Below, piece by piece: positions 1 through 9,372 of a DNA stretch of 45,422 bases (position 1 is its first letter; the number at the start of each line of letters is the position of its first letter). Both the position numbers and the translations under genes were made by a program. Source of the stretch: Phycisphaeraceae bacterium (GTDB taxonomy: Bacteria > Planctomycetota > Phycisphaerae > Phycisphaerales > Phycisphaeraceae); NCBI GenBank assembly GCA_029260715.1, contig JAJDCS010000007.1, positions 1 to 45,422 of the forward strand, in the 5' to 3' direction. The notes under the pieces are model-generated. The model did no database searches and was not told the origin of the DNA. It was given only the letters and a program-made list of their open reading frames with translations.

Positions 1-13
1 ATGTCCGTAGCAC

Positions 14-138
14 CTAGAGCACCTGGCGTGATTATCTTTGATGGATGTTCGGTGGTCGTTGACATGGCGAACCCGCATTTCACGGCTTGCAAGCAAGCCG
101 TGCCACCCAGTCAATCAAATTTATAAATGCAACGTGCT
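14..138 (+). repeat. MITE-like 125-bp direct repeat, copy 1
   Basis: These 125 bases recur without a visible difference at 9248-9372. The likely element is 17-139: it begins GAGCAC, ends GTGCTA (GTGCTC in the other copy) and is flanked by TA on both sides, as expected for a miniature element moved by an IS630/Tc1-type transposase. Inside, 81-102 is a perfect inverted repeat (10-bp arms CACGGCTTGC / GCAAGCCGTG, 2-nt spacer). No coding potential is seen. It lies 3' of the autotransporter gene; the second copy lies 5' of it. The identity is seen directly; the MITE interpretation is inferred. Confidence 0.75.
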
Positions 139-305
139 ATATTGATGGTGTGTCTGATGAGTTGATTCCAAAGGACGCCCAGGCATGAGAGAGCTAGCGC
201 CCGCAAGACTCAAAGCCACGGGCGCGTTGCCGCTACGCGGGATTTAAGCCCGACTCCTATCAGCGATAAGTTGCTTTTCTCAGACACGCGGCTCTAACAC
301 CCGCA
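139..305. other. Non-coding stretch 3' of the autotransporter
   Basis: No convincing gene, terminator or RNA is seen between repeat copy 1 and the stop codon of the autotransporter gene. Some GC-rich complementary segments are present (for example around 200-245) but none is followed by a T-run in the direction of the gene. Confidence 0.4.
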
Positions 306-3300
306 TCAGAACGAGAACCTAACTCCGCCGCGGAGGCTGTGTGAGACGTAGTCTTTGCGGCCAAGTTCCGCGTTGTAGTCGATGAACGAAGACCAGTTGC
401 CATCACCGATGAAGGTGGCTCCTAGGCCCAGGAGCACTGAATCTTGGCCGATGTCGGTGGTGTTGAACCCGAACGCCCCGCCCCCGCCCGTGGCGAAGCG
501 CGCGGTGATCCGCCTGGCCTGGTCTTCAAATTCGTGTTGGTAAGAGAGACGCACTTCGGGGATGATCCGCACGCCACGGTAGTCGAGCATGGTCGCTGCG
601 CGCACGCCGACGGTGCCCAGGACCGATTCAGGCGTCTGGCGGTCGACGCTGAGGTTCAACGCGCCGGCGCCGGTCTCGGTGTAGTCTTCGATGGAGAGCC
701 TGCTGTACTGCAGGGACGCGGTGGGGCCTACTTTCCATGATCCCAGTTCAAAGTCATACCCCGCCGAGGCGGCGATGTTCAGTTCCAACCCGTCGGGTGA
801 AGAGTTGGCGGTGCGGGTGATGGCTCCGATCTGGATGTTGCGGTCGGAACTGTAGAAGTGGTACCCACCGCCGATCATAGCGTCGGCGTGGAAGGGGCCG
901 TCGTAGTAGCTGGCGTAGACGCCGAACTTGAACGAGTTCACGTCCGCCTCGCCGCCGTTCGAGTCGACGTCCACATTTGAATTGGCGTAGCCGGCCGTGA
1001 CACCGACGATGTAGCGGTCGTCGATTTTCTTATCGGCACCTAGAGTCAAACCAAGGGTGTGGAAGTCGTAGCCCGCTTGGGTGGACGTGCTGTCAACCTC
1101 GCCCAGCGTGCCGGCGCCTGTGGCGAAAAAATTCCAGGGCTGATCTGGCGCTGGCCCGAAGGCGTCAGCGGGGGGATACCACGGCTGGTTGACAGCTAAA
1201 AGCATCAGGTCGTCTTCGGGCAGGGTATTGAGATTGGCCAGCCTCAGGCCTTGGGCGCCCGAACCGACGCCGTTGCGCGCCTGGGCCAGGCGGTTGGACA
1301 CGTTGGTGGTCTGGGCGCCGGTGCCGCTGAAGCTGAGGTTGGATAGCGCGCCCAACTCTTCGGGCACGATCTGGTTCAAAGCGTTTTGCAACTCGGCGGT
1401 GCTCAGCGCGTTAAGCGCTGTGGTGACGGTCAGCCAGTCACCGGCGGCGGTCTGACGGATGGTGTCCATGACAGCCGCCACGGCGGTCTGGTTGGGTGTG
1501 GTGGCCGAGTTGGTGTACGGGATGGCGGTGATGGTGATGCCTACGTCGTTGGCGTTGTAAACAATGTTGTACGACAGCGCCGCGGGTGAAGCGCTTAGCG
1601 TGGCGAACGTGCCGGCGACGCCGCCGCCTGCGGTGATGATCGTGAACGCGTCGCCGTCTGCGGGGGCGTAGCCCGTGAGTTGTACGACCTGGAGCGTGCC
1701 GTCGAGGTTGGCAGCCCCGGTAACAACGTATTGATCGGCCGATATCGTCGAGGCGATCTCAACGACCGTGGTGCTGCCGCCGGTGAGCGTCATGTTCCCG
1801 CCGATGTTGATGACACCGGGCGAGTTGCCGGCGTTGAAGATGCCCGACACGGTGACGTCGCCGTTGATTGTGCCCCCGCCTTGGAACGCGCCGGCGGCGT
1901 TGACGATCACGTCGCCAGCCACGATGCCGTTGAGCACGAGCGTGCCGGCGTTGATGTTGGTGTCGCCGGTGTAGGTGTTGGTGCCGCTAAGGACGAGGGT
2001 GCCGGTGCCGGCTTTGCTGATGCCCGATGCGCCGCTGATCACGCCCGACATGGTGGTCGTGCCTGTGCTGGCGGTGGTGACGGTGGGTGTGGCGCCGAGG
2101 GTAACGTTTGCGGCGATGTCCAGCGCGTCGGTGCCGGTGACGCCGAAGTCGCCGTTGACGGTAACAGCCACGGTGTTGGGGATGGTGCGTGGGCCGCCCG
2201 ACCCTTCGAGGTTGCCCCCGCCGGTCAGCGTCAGCGCGGTGCCCAGCGCGTTGTCGTTGCCCAGCACGAGCTTGCCTCCGCCTACATTGGTGTTGCCGGC
2301 GACCGAGCCGTTGATGACCAGCGTACCGGCGTTGATGGCTGTGCCGCCGGAGTAGGTATTGGCACCGCTTAAGGTCAGTGTGCCATTGCCGGCTTTGGTT
2401 ACGCCGCCCGTGCCGGCGATGGGCATGGTAATCGTCGCGGTGCTGGCCGCGTCTTGCACGGCGATCTGTCGCACGGCGCCCATCAGATCAATGTTGCCTC
2501 CCAGCGTCAGGTTTTTATCGCCGTCAATGTTGAAGTCGCCGGTGATGTCCAAGTCGTTGTTGATGGTTTTGTCGGAGTCGCCCGCCGACAATGAACTGCC
2601 GTCGCCCACGCCCAAGTTGCCCGAGACGCTGCCGTTGGGCCCGATGATTAGCTGCCCACCGCCCAAAATGACGGTGCTATTGTCAATTGAGCCGGTGACG
2701 AGCAGCTTGCCGGCGTTGATGTTCGTGTCGCCGGTATAGGTGTTGGCCCCGGTGAGTTCGAGTGTGCCCGTGCCTAGCTTGGTCAGGTCGAACGCGCCGC
2801 TGACCACGCCCGCCAGGACGCCCTTGCCGGTGTCAGAGACGGTGATCGACGTGTTGGCGCCAAGGGGCAGGTCGTCGGTAAGCGTCAGGTTCTGCGTGCC
2901 GCTGAAGCCGAACGCGTTGCCGATCGTTAACTGGTTGGTCAGTTGCACAGCTGCGCCGTTGGCGGCGAGGGTCGCGCCGTTGGCGAGTGTCAGACCGCCC
3001 GTGCCCAGCGCACTGTTGTTGGTCACTTCGATCGTGCCGGCGTTGTGCGTGACGCCGCCGGTGAAGGTGTTCGTGCCGGCGAGTGTGAGCGTGCCGGTGC
3101 CTTGCTTGACTAGGTCGCCGGTGCCGCTGATCACACCGGCGTAGGCGGTGTTGCTGGCGTCGCCGACGGTCAGCGTGTTAGCGCCGAGGCTTGTGTTACC
3201 ACCCGAGGCCCCGCCGCCCACGAGCGTGCCAATGGTTTCGCTGGCGCCCAGCGTCAGCGACACGCCGGCGGTGTTGCCCAGCACCACAGCGGCGGTGTCT

Positions 3301-6300
3301 GCGATGGCGGCCCCGCCGTTGAGTGTGAGCGCGCCCGCGTCCACGGTCGTTGGGCCTGTGTAGGTGTTGGTGCCGCCCAGGGTAAGCGAGCCGGTGCTCT
3401 GCTTGGTGAAGCCGCCGGTGCCGCTGATCACGCCGTTAAGAGTCAAGTTGTCCGTGCCGGTGATGATGAAGTCGCCATTGGCGGTGACAGCGTTGGTGAG
3501 TGTGCGTGCGCCGCCGGTGGCGCCCAGCGTAGTGGCGGCGCTGACGGTCAGAGCGCCCGTGCCCAGCGCTGCGTCGTCGCCGACGAGCAGCGTCCCGCCG
3601 GTTAGGGCGGTGCCGCCGGTGTAGGTGTTGGTTCCTGAGAGTGTCAGCGTCTGATCGCCCGCCACGGTGAGTGTGCGCGCGCCGCCGGACTCGCTGATGA
3701 CGCCCGACAGTGTGGCGTCGGCGTCGCTTGTCACGGTAATCTGACGGTTGGCGGACAAGTCGATTGCGCTGGTCAGCGTTAGCGTGGCTGCCGGATCCAT
3801 GGGGTCAGTGGCGATGGTAAAATCACCGTTCACGGTAAGGGTGTTGGCCAACGTGATATCGCCCTCGGGTTGCAGGGTGGTGGCGTCTTCGATGGTCAGG
3901 CCACCGGTGCCTAGTGCGTTGTCGTGGCCGACACCCAGCGTGCCTGCGGTGAGCATGGTGCCGCCGGTGTAGGTGTTGTCGCCTGCGAATATCAGCACGC
4001 CGGGGCCCTGCTTGTCGACTCCGCCGTTGGACACTACGCCGTCAAACGCTGAGTCGCTATTGGAACCCACGGTGATCACGCGCGTGGCTGCGCCCAGGTC
4101 GGCCGTGCCCGAAAAGTCCATCACGTCGTCGCTGGTGATGGTGAAGTCGCCGCTGACGGTGATGTTGTTGGCGATGATCCTGTTCATGCCCACGCCGTGC
4201 ACCGCTGTACCGTCGCCGATCGTCAGGGTGCCGGTGCCCAGGGCTGTGTCGGAACCGATTTCAAGTGTCCCGGCTGTCAGTGTGGTGCCCCCCGCGTAGG
4301 TGTTCGCACCGCTGAGCTTCAGTGTTTCCGTGCCTTGTTTGTCGATCCCGCCGTTAGAGATCACCCCGGTCGAATTCAACCCGCCGGTGTTGGAGACGGT
4401 GATAGCCCGCGTCCCGCCGCCTAGGTCAACGGTCGAGGCAAATTCGATCCCGTGAGCCCCCGCGAGGGTGACATCGCCCGAGATTGTTGTTGGTCCGTCG
4501 AGGTCCAACACATCGCCCGTGCTGTTTTGGAACGTGCCCCCGGCGAAGCTCATCGCAACCTGCCCCATCATGTCCGAATTCACCCCCGCCACCAGCGTGC
4601 CCGCGTTGAGGGTGATCAACCCGTCGAACGTGCTTGCCCCGTCGATGGTCAGTGAGCCGGTGCCCTGTTTGACCACCCCGCCGGTGCCAGCAAAGCCCCC
4701 AGCGAAAGTAGTGTTGCTTGCATCGCCAACGGTCAGGGTGTTGCCCCCGAGGCTGACGTTCCCCCCCGACGCACCGCCGCCGGCCAACGACCCGATCGTC
4801 TCACTGGCGCCCAGTGTCAGCGACACACCCGTAGCGTCAGCCAGCACCACGGCGCCCGCGTCGTCGATCGCTGAGCCGCCGTTGAGCGTCAGCGTGCCCT
4901 CATTGACGGTCGTCGTGCCCGTGTAGGTGTTCGTCCCGCTGAGCGTCAAGCCGTTATTACCAGCCTTGGTTAACCCGCCCGCACCGCTGAGCACGCCCGA
5001 CAATTCCGCGGTGGCGTTGTCCTGCACAGATATCTGCCGTGTGGCGGACAGAGTGATGCCGCTGGTCAGTGTTAGCGTGGCTGCCGGGTCCATGGGGTCG
5101 GTGGCGACAATGAAATCACCGTTCACGGTGAGGGCGTTGGCGAGCGTGATATCACCCTCGGGTTGCAGGGTTGTGCCGTCTTCGATGGTCAGCGCGCCGG
5201 TGCCCAGGGCGTTGTCGTGGCCCACGCCAAGCGTGCCTGCGGTGAGTGTCGTGCCGCCGGCGTAGGTGTTGTCGCCGGCAAAAATCAGGACGCCGTCGCC
5301 TTGCTTGTCGACCCCGCCATTGGACACGACCCCGTCGAACGCCGAGTCGCTATTGGAACCCACGGTGATCACACGCGTGGCTGCGCCCAGGTCGGCTGTG
5401 CCCGAGAAGTCCATAACGTCGTCGCTGGTGATGGTGAAGTCACCGCTGACGGTCACGGCGTTGGCGATGATCCTGTCCATCCCCACGCCGTGCACAACTG
5501 TGCCGTTGCCGATGGTCAGCCCGCCGGTGCCCAGCGCCGCGGCGTCGCCGATAGCGAGGGTGCCCGCGGTCAGTGAGGTGCCGCCGGTGTAGGTGTTGAC
5601 CCCGCTGAGCGTGAGCGTGCCCGAGCCCGCTTTGGTCAAACCACCCGAGCCGCTGGCGACGCCGGCAAACATGGTGTCGTTCGCGTCGCCGGTGGTCAGT
5701 GTGTTGGCCCCAAGGCTCACGCTACCACCAGCCGCGCCGCCGCCTGCCAGCGACCCGATGGTTTCGTTGGCACCAAGTGCTAGTGTCGCGCCCGCTGTGT
5801 CGGCTAACACCACCGTGCCGGTGTCGTCGATTGCCGCACCGCCGTTGAGCGTCAGCGTGCCCTCGTTGATGGTCGTGTTGCCCGTGTAGGTGTTGGTGCC
5901 CGACAAGATCAGCGTGCCCACGCCTGCTTTGATGATCCCGCCGTTGGAGACCACGCCGGAAAGCTCCGCGTGCGTTAGTTGACTATTCTCAACCGTGATC
6001 ATCCTGTCGGCTGCGCCCAGGTCCACACCCCCCGTCAGTGTCAAACTAACGGACGGGTCTCCCATGTCCGGGTTTGGGTCGCCGATAATGTTAAAGTCGC
6101 CGTTGACGGTCACGTTGTTGGCGATGGTGCGATCGGCGTCGAGGGCGACTAGCGCGGTGCCGCCCGCGAGGGTCAGCGCACCGGTGCCCAGGGCGTTGTC
6201 GTGCGCCAAGCCGATTGTGCCCCCGTTGAGCGCAGTCCCCCCGGCGTAGGTGTTGTCGCCTGCGAGGATCAGCATGGTCAGGCCGTCTTTGATTAGGCCG

Positions 6301-8783
6301 CCGTTGGAGATCACGCCGGTGATCTCGGCTTCAGATATGAAGTTGGTGTGTACGGTGATGATCCGTGTGGCTGCGCCGAGGTCCATGTTCCCGGAGAACA
6401 ACAATTCAGTCGGCGGGTCCCCCATATCTGGGTCTGGGTCTCCGTCGATCGTAAAGTTCCCATTGACCGTGATGGCGTTGGGGATGTTTAGGCTGGCACC
6501 GATACCGACGACGACGCCTCCGTTTTCGATCGTAAGCCCACCGGTGCCCAGCGCGTTGTCATGGCCCACAGCCAAAGCCCCGGCGTTAAGCGTGGTGCCG
6601 CCCGCGTAGGTGTTGTTGCCTTCAAGGATCAATATCCCATCGCCCTGCTTGTTGATCCCGCCGTTAGAGACCACGCCGATGAACGCCGCGTCGCCGCCGC
6701 TGGCCTGGTTGAGCGTGATCACGCGCGTGGCGCCACCCAGGTCGACCGCGCCCGAGAAGTCCATGACGTCGTCACTGGTGATGCTGAAGTCACCGTTCAC
6801 CGCCACCGCGTTGGCGACCTCGTGGTCCATGCCCGCCCCGTGCACCGTGGTGCCGTTGGCGATGGTGAAGGTGCCCGTGCCCAGCGCCGCGTCGTTGCCA
6901 ATTGCCAGCGTGCCGGCGCTGAGTGTGGTTCCGCCGGTGTAGGTGTTCACGCCGCCGAGTTGGAGCGTGCCCGCGCCGGCCTTGGTGACACCGCCGTTGG
7001 ATAAGACGCCCGCCAGGTTGAGCGTGGTATTTGCGTCGACCACTGTGACTTGGCGGATGTCGCCGCCCAGGTCCACCGTGCCGCTGGCCCCCAAGTCGAA
7101 CGAGCCTGTAATGCCGAAGTTGCCTTGCACGGTGACGTTGTTCGTAATCGTGCCCGTGCCGCCGCCGCCCTCGATGGCTGTGCCGTTGGCGATCGTCAGT
7201 GCGCCCGTGCCCAGCGCGTCGTCGTCGCCAATGGCAAGTGTCCCGCTGTTAAGCGAGGTGCCGCCCGCGTAGGTATTGACCCCGCTTAGCAGGAGCGTGC
7301 CCGAGCCGTCCATGTCGATACCACCGGCCCCGGAGATGACGCCCATCAGCGCCAGGTCGTCGTTGCCCGTCACGCTGAAGCCGCCGTTGGCGGTCACGTT
7401 GTTGTTGACGACGTGCGTCCCGCCGGTGGCGCCCAGGGACGTGCCGGCCTCCACGGTCAGGACGCCGGAGCCCAGCGCCACGTCATTGCCGATCTTCAGC
7501 GTCCCGCTGCTGAGTGTGGTGCCGCCGGTGTAAGTGTTCGCGCCCGAGATCGCGATGGCGCTGTTGCCAGCCACGGTTAAGCCGCCTGCGCCGCTGATCA
7601 CACCCGACAACTCAGCCGAGGCGTTATCCATCACCGTGATCTGCCTGCTAGCGGTCAACGCGATATCGCTTGCAATATTCAGCGAGGCAGCCGGCTCCAT
7701 GGTGTCGATAGCGATGCTGAAATCGCCGTTCACCGTCACCGTGTTGGTGATCGTGATGTCGCCGTTGCCCGGCTCTAGTGTCGTGCCGTCTTCGATAGTC
7801 AACGACCCGGTGCCCAGGGCGTTGTTGTGGAAGACGCCCAGCGTGCCAGCCGTGAGGGTGGTGCCGCCGGTGTAGGTGTTGTCGCCGTCTAAGTACAGGA
7901 ACCCGTCGCCCTGCTTATCGATCCCGCCGTTGGAGACCACACCGATGAACGCCGCGTCGCCGCCGCTGGCATTGTTAAGCGTAATCACGCGCGTGGCACC
8001 GCCCAGGTCCACCGTGCCGGTGACGTCCAAAATATCGTCGCTAGTGACCTCAAAATCTCCGCTGATGGTCAGGTTGTTAGCGATCGTGCGGTCCACACCC
8101 ACGCCGTGCAGCGTGGTGCCGTCGCCGACCGTTAGCCCGCCGGTGCCCAGGGCCGCGTCGTCACCGATGGCCAGCGTCCCGCCGGTGAGGGTGGTCCCAC
8201 CGGTGTAGGTGTTCGTGCCGGCGAGGGTAAGTGTCCCCGCGTCTTGCTTGGCTAATGACCCGCCCGCGCCGCTGATCACACCGGAGATCGTGGTGTCTTG
8301 TGCGCCCCCGACGCTTAACGCCGCGCCGCCGCCGGCGGAGATATCGACCCCGCCGCCAATGGTCAGCCCGCCGGTGGCGCTGGTGATGTTCATCACCCCA
8401 GCGGGGGTGATCAGATTGGCGTTGATGGCCTGGTCCGTCGCGCTGTTATTGGTAACGCCCGCCGCTACGGTGAACGTAATGTCGCTGCCAGCGATGGTGA
8501 ACGCACCCGCCGCGACGGTATCGTCGAACACGATCGATGAAAGCGACCAAGGGGCATCGACCGCAGGGGTCAGCCGGGTCGTGCCGTTGAAGGTCAGGTC
8601 GTCCGACCCGTCGTTGGCGGGCGCGGCGTCGCCGACCCAGTTGGCGGCGGTGCCCCAGTTATCGTCCGCGCCCCCGCCGTCCCATGTAAACGGTGCGGGC
8701 TGGGCCGGGCGTGCCGTGGCACAAACGATCCAGGCTATAAACAATGAACGCTGCGTTGTGCTTCGGCCGCTCAATAGGCGCAT
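306..8783 (-). CDS. Giant autotransporter with beta-strand repeats and C-terminal beta-barrel
   Basis: Predicted type V secretion adhesin of about 2825 residues. The reading frame opens at 8843, but the ATG at 8783 has a strong ribosome site (8790-8796) and starts a signal-like segment (SLFIAWIVCATA, then RPAQPA). The passenger begins FTWDGGGADDNWGTAANW and is built from about twenty autotransporter-associated beta-strand repeats of the type GTLTLSGTNTYTGGTTL..GTL.IG..ALGTG, which fold as a beta-helix. The last ~280 residues (about 306-1150) are an autotransporter beta-barrel domain ending in the aromatic tail RFSF. No protease or other catalytic motif is seen in the passenger. A 430-residue offset duplication is visible at DNA level. 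It stands alone, flanked by 125-bp repeats. Likely surface adhesion; the function is inferred from architecture. Confidence 0.9.
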   Translation of the reverse strand: MRLLSGRSTTQRSLFIAWIVCATARPAQPAPFTWDGGGADDNWGTAANWVGDAAPANDGSDDLTFNGTTRLTPAVDAPWSLSSIVFDDTVAAGAFTIAGSDITFTVAAGVTNNSATDQAINANLITPAGVMNITSATGGLTIGGGVDISAGGGAALSVGGAQDTTISGVISGAGGSLAKQDAGTLTLAGTNTYTGGTTLTGGTLAIGDDAALGTGGLTVGDGTTLHGVGVDRTIANNLTISGDFEVTSDDILDVTGTVDLGGATRVITLNNASGGDAAFIGVVSNGGIDKQGDGFLYLDGDNTYTGGTTLTAGTLGVFHNNALGTGSLTIEDGTTLEPGNGDITITNTVTVNGDFSIAIDTMEPAASLNIASDIALTASRQITVMDNASAELSGVISGAGGLTVAGNSAIAISGANTYTGGTTLSSGTLKIGNDVALGSGVLTVEAGTSLGATGGTHVVNNNVTANGGFSVTGNDDLALMGVISGAGGIDMDGSGTLLLSGVNTYAGGTSLNSGTLAIGDDDALGTGALTIANGTAIEGGGGTGTITNNVTVQGNFGITGSFDLGASGTVDLGGDIRQVTVVDANTTLNLAGVLSNGGVTKAGAGTLQLGGVNTYTGGTTLSAGTLAIGNDAALGTGTFTIANGTTVHGAGMDHEVANAVAVNGDFSITSDDVMDFSGAVDLGGATRVITLNQASGGDAAFIGVVSNGGINKQGDGILILEGNNTYAGGTTLNAGALAVGHDNALGTGGLTIENGGVVVGIGASLNIPNAITVNGNFTIDGDPDPDMGDPPTELLFSGNMDLGAATRIITVHTNFISEAEITGVISNGGLIKDGLTMLILAGDNTYAGGTALNGGTIGLAHDNALGTGALTLAGGTALVALDADRTIANNVTVNGDFNIIGDPNPDMGDPSVSLTLTGGVDLGAADRMITVENSQLTHAELSGVVSNGGIIKAGVGTLILSGTNTYTGNTTINEGTLTLNGGAAIDDTGTVVLADTAGATLALGANETIGSLAGGGAAGGSVSLGANTLTTGDANDTMFAGVASGSGGLTKAGSGTLTLSGVNTYTGGTSLTAGTLAIGDAAALGTGGLTIGNGTVVHGVGMDRIIANAVTVSGDFTITSDDVMDFSGTADLGAATRVITVGSNSDSAFDGVVSNGGVDKQGDGVLIFAGDNTYAGGTTLTAGTLGVGHDNALGTGALTIEDGTTLQPEGDITLANALTVNGDFIVATDPMDPAATLTLTSGITLSATRQISVQDNATAELSGVLSGAGGLTKAGNNGLTLSGTNTYTGTTTVNEGTLTLNGGSAIDDAGAVVLADATGVSLTLGASETIGSLAGGGASGGNVSLGGNTLTVGDASNTTFAGGFAGTGGVVKQGTGSLTIDGASTFDGLITLNAGTLVAGVNSDMMGQVAMSFAGGTFQNSTGDVLDLDGPTTISGDVTLAGAHGIEFASTVDLGGGTRAITVSNTGGLNSTGVISNGGIDKQGTETLKLSGANTYAGGTTLTAGTLEIGSDTALGTGTLTIGDGTAVHGVGMNRIIANNITVSGDFTITSDDVMDFSGTADLGAATRVITVGSNSDSAFDGVVSNGGVDKQGPGVLIFAGDNTYTGGTMLTAGTLGVGHDNALGTGGLTIEDATTLQPEGDITLANTLTVNGDFTIATDPMDPAATLTLTSAIDLSANRQITVTSDADATLSGVISESGGARTLTVAGDQTLTLSGTNTYTGGTALTGGTLLVGDDAALGTGALTVSAATTLGATGGARTLTNAVTANGDFIITGTDNLTLNGVISGTGGFTKQSTGSLTLGGTNTYTGPTTVDAGALTLNGGAAIADTAAVVLGNTAGVSLTLGASETIGTLVGGGASGGNTSLGANTLTVGDASNTAYAGVISGTGDLVKQGTGTLTLAGTNTFTGGVTHNAGTIEVTNNSALGTGGLTLANGATLAANGAAVQLTNQLTIGNAFGFSGTQNLTLTDDLPLGANTSITVSDTGKGVLAGVVSGAFDLTKLGTGTLELTGANTYTGDTNINAGKLLVTGSIDNSTVILGGGQLIIGPNGSVSGNLGVGDGSSLSAGDSDKTINNDLDITGDFNIDGDKNLTLGGNIDLMGAVRQIAVQDAASTATITMPIAGTGGVTKAGNGTLTLSGANTYSGGTAINAGTLVINGSVAGNTNVGGGKLVLGNDNALGTALTLTGGGNLEGSGGPRTIPNTVAVTVNGDFGVTGTDALDIAANVTLGATPTVTTASTGTTTMSGVISGASGISKAGTGTLVLSGTNTYTGDTNINAGTLVLNGIVAGDVIVNAAGAFQGGGTINGDVTVSGIFNAGNSPGVINIGGNMTLTGGSTTVVEIASTISADQYVVTGAANLDGTLQVVQLTGYAPADGDAFTIITAGGGVAGTFATLSASPAALSYNIVYNANDVGITITAIPYTNSATTPNQTAVAAVMDTIRQTAAGDWLTVTTALNALSTAELQNALNQIVPEELGALSNLSFSGTGAQTTNVSNRLAQARNGVGSGAQGLRLANLNTLPEDDLMLLAVNQPWYPPADAFGPAPDQPWNFFATGAGTLGEVDSTSTQAGYDFHTLGLTLGADKKIDDRYIVGVTAGYANSNVDVDSNGGEADVNSFKFGVYASYYDGPFHADAMIGGGYHFYSSDRNIQIGAITRTANSSPDGLELNIAASAGYDFELGSWKVGPTASLQYSRLSIEDYTETGAGALNLSVDRQTPESVLGTVGVRAATMLDYRGVRIIPEVRLSYQHEFEDQARRITARFATGGGGAFGFNTTDIGQDSVLLGLGATFIGDGNWSSFIDYNAELGRKDYVSHSLRGGVRFSF
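3765..4205 (-). repeat. Intragenic duplicated block, copy A
   Basis: This part of the autotransporter gene matches 5058-5498 at a constant offset of 1293 bp (431 codons), with only scattered differences. Both encode runs such as DDVMDFSGTADLGAATRVIT and PMDPAATLTLTS. The block is much more alike than the other passenger repeats, so the duplication is probably recent and in frame. Block ends are approximate. Confidence 0.75.
5058..5498 (-). repeat. Intragenic duplicated block, copy B
   Basis: Second copy of the block at 3765-4205 (offset 1293 bp). Differences are mostly single bases at third codon positions, which points to duplication followed by purifying selection or gene conversion. Confidence 0.75.
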
Positions 8784-8789
8784 AATGAT

Positions 8790-8796
8790 CCTTCCT
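8790..8796 (-). promoter_or_regulatory. Ribosome binding site fixing the autotransporter start
   Basis: On the minus strand AGGAAGG lies 6 nt before the ATG at 8783. The upstream in-frame ATG at 8843 has no comparable site and would put 20 polar residues before the signal peptide. Confidence 0.7.
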
Positions 8797-8982
8797 GTTG
8801 GTATGCCATCTAGCCCATCGGTCGAGAAAAACTTGGAATTCATGCCAAAAATGGGTGCGTTATGACATTTATTACAACTGCTATGCCGCCTGGATTGTTA
8901 TTAGGACGCAGAGGCAACTAAGAGACTTTGGGCAGTGCCCCGACAGCTCTGTGCGTGTTCCGTGATGTTTGTGGAGAAGCGA

Positions 8983-9114
8983 TTAAAGCAATTCACGTAA
9001 ATAATCGTGTTTTTGTCTGTCCCCACAAGCGTTAAAGTAGTTGGCTGATTCGGTTGGTGTGACGTGGTTGAGTGCGTCGGCGAGGGCGTCGCTGATCGCG
9101 TCGAACGTTTTGGC
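8983..9114 (-). pseudogene. IS630-type transposase C-terminal remnant (minus)
   Basis: The minus strand reads AKTFDAISDALADALNHV, then TPTESANYFNACG, and stops at 8983-8985. This resembles the end of IS630-family (DDE_3) transposases, whose C-terminus typically has an (E)CANYF..(C/S)GY motif. Only about 43 codons remain, with an in-frame stop just upstream, so it is a dead fragment. It faces away from a related fragment on the plus strand (9123-9239), and the two meet almost head to head. Family assignment is from motif memory and moderately sure. Confidence 0.6.
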
Positions 9115-9122
9115 CACGACGT

Positions 9123-9239
9123 GTCACCGCCAAGACGTTCGACGGCCTGACCGACGCCATCGCAGACGCACTGCGCGACGTCCAAGTCAACGAATGCGCC
9201 AACTACTTCAACTCATGCGGATATGGAGATGCTTTGTGA
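9123..9239 (+). pseudogene. IS630-type transposase C-terminal remnant (plus)
   Basis: The plus strand reads VTAKTFDGLTDAIADALRDV, then QVNECANYFNSCGYGDAL, and stops at 9237-9239. ECANYF..CGY is the usual end of IS630-family transposases. It lacks the catalytic DDE part and a start. Eight nt after the stop a TA is followed by repeat copy 2, whose GAGCAC end is the reverse complement of the GTGCTC just before that TA. So the 3' tip of the IS and the MITE appear to share terminal repeats. Confidence 0.65.
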
Positions 9240-9247
9240 GGAGTGCT

Positions 9248-9372
9248 CTAGAGCACCTGGCGTGATTATCTTTGATGGATGTTCGGTGGTCGTTGACATG
9301 GCGAACCCGCATTTCACGGCTTGCAAGCAAGCCGTGCCACCCAGTCAATCAAATTTATAAATGCAACGTGCT
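9248..9372 (+). repeat. MITE-like 125-bp direct repeat, copy 2
   Basis: Identical to 14-138. The element itself is probably 9251-9373, starting GAGCAC and ending GTGCTC (a perfect 6-bp terminal inverted repeat) with TA on each side (9249-9250 and 9374-9375). The internal hairpin is at 9315-9336. It directly follows an IS630 transposase remnant, a plausible former source of the transposase that moved it. Confidence 0.75.

Noticed and set aside
1680-2372. Long plus-strand open frames across the autotransporter gene
   Set aside because: They are antisense shadows of a repetitive GC-rich gene, with composition (Ala/Gly/Val/Asp runs) dictated by the opposite strand.
8901-9185. Open frame of 94 codons on the minus strand 5' of the autotransporter
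   Set aside because: It runs through the two transposase remnants in a frame other than the one showing IS630 similarity, has no ribosome site and no motif.
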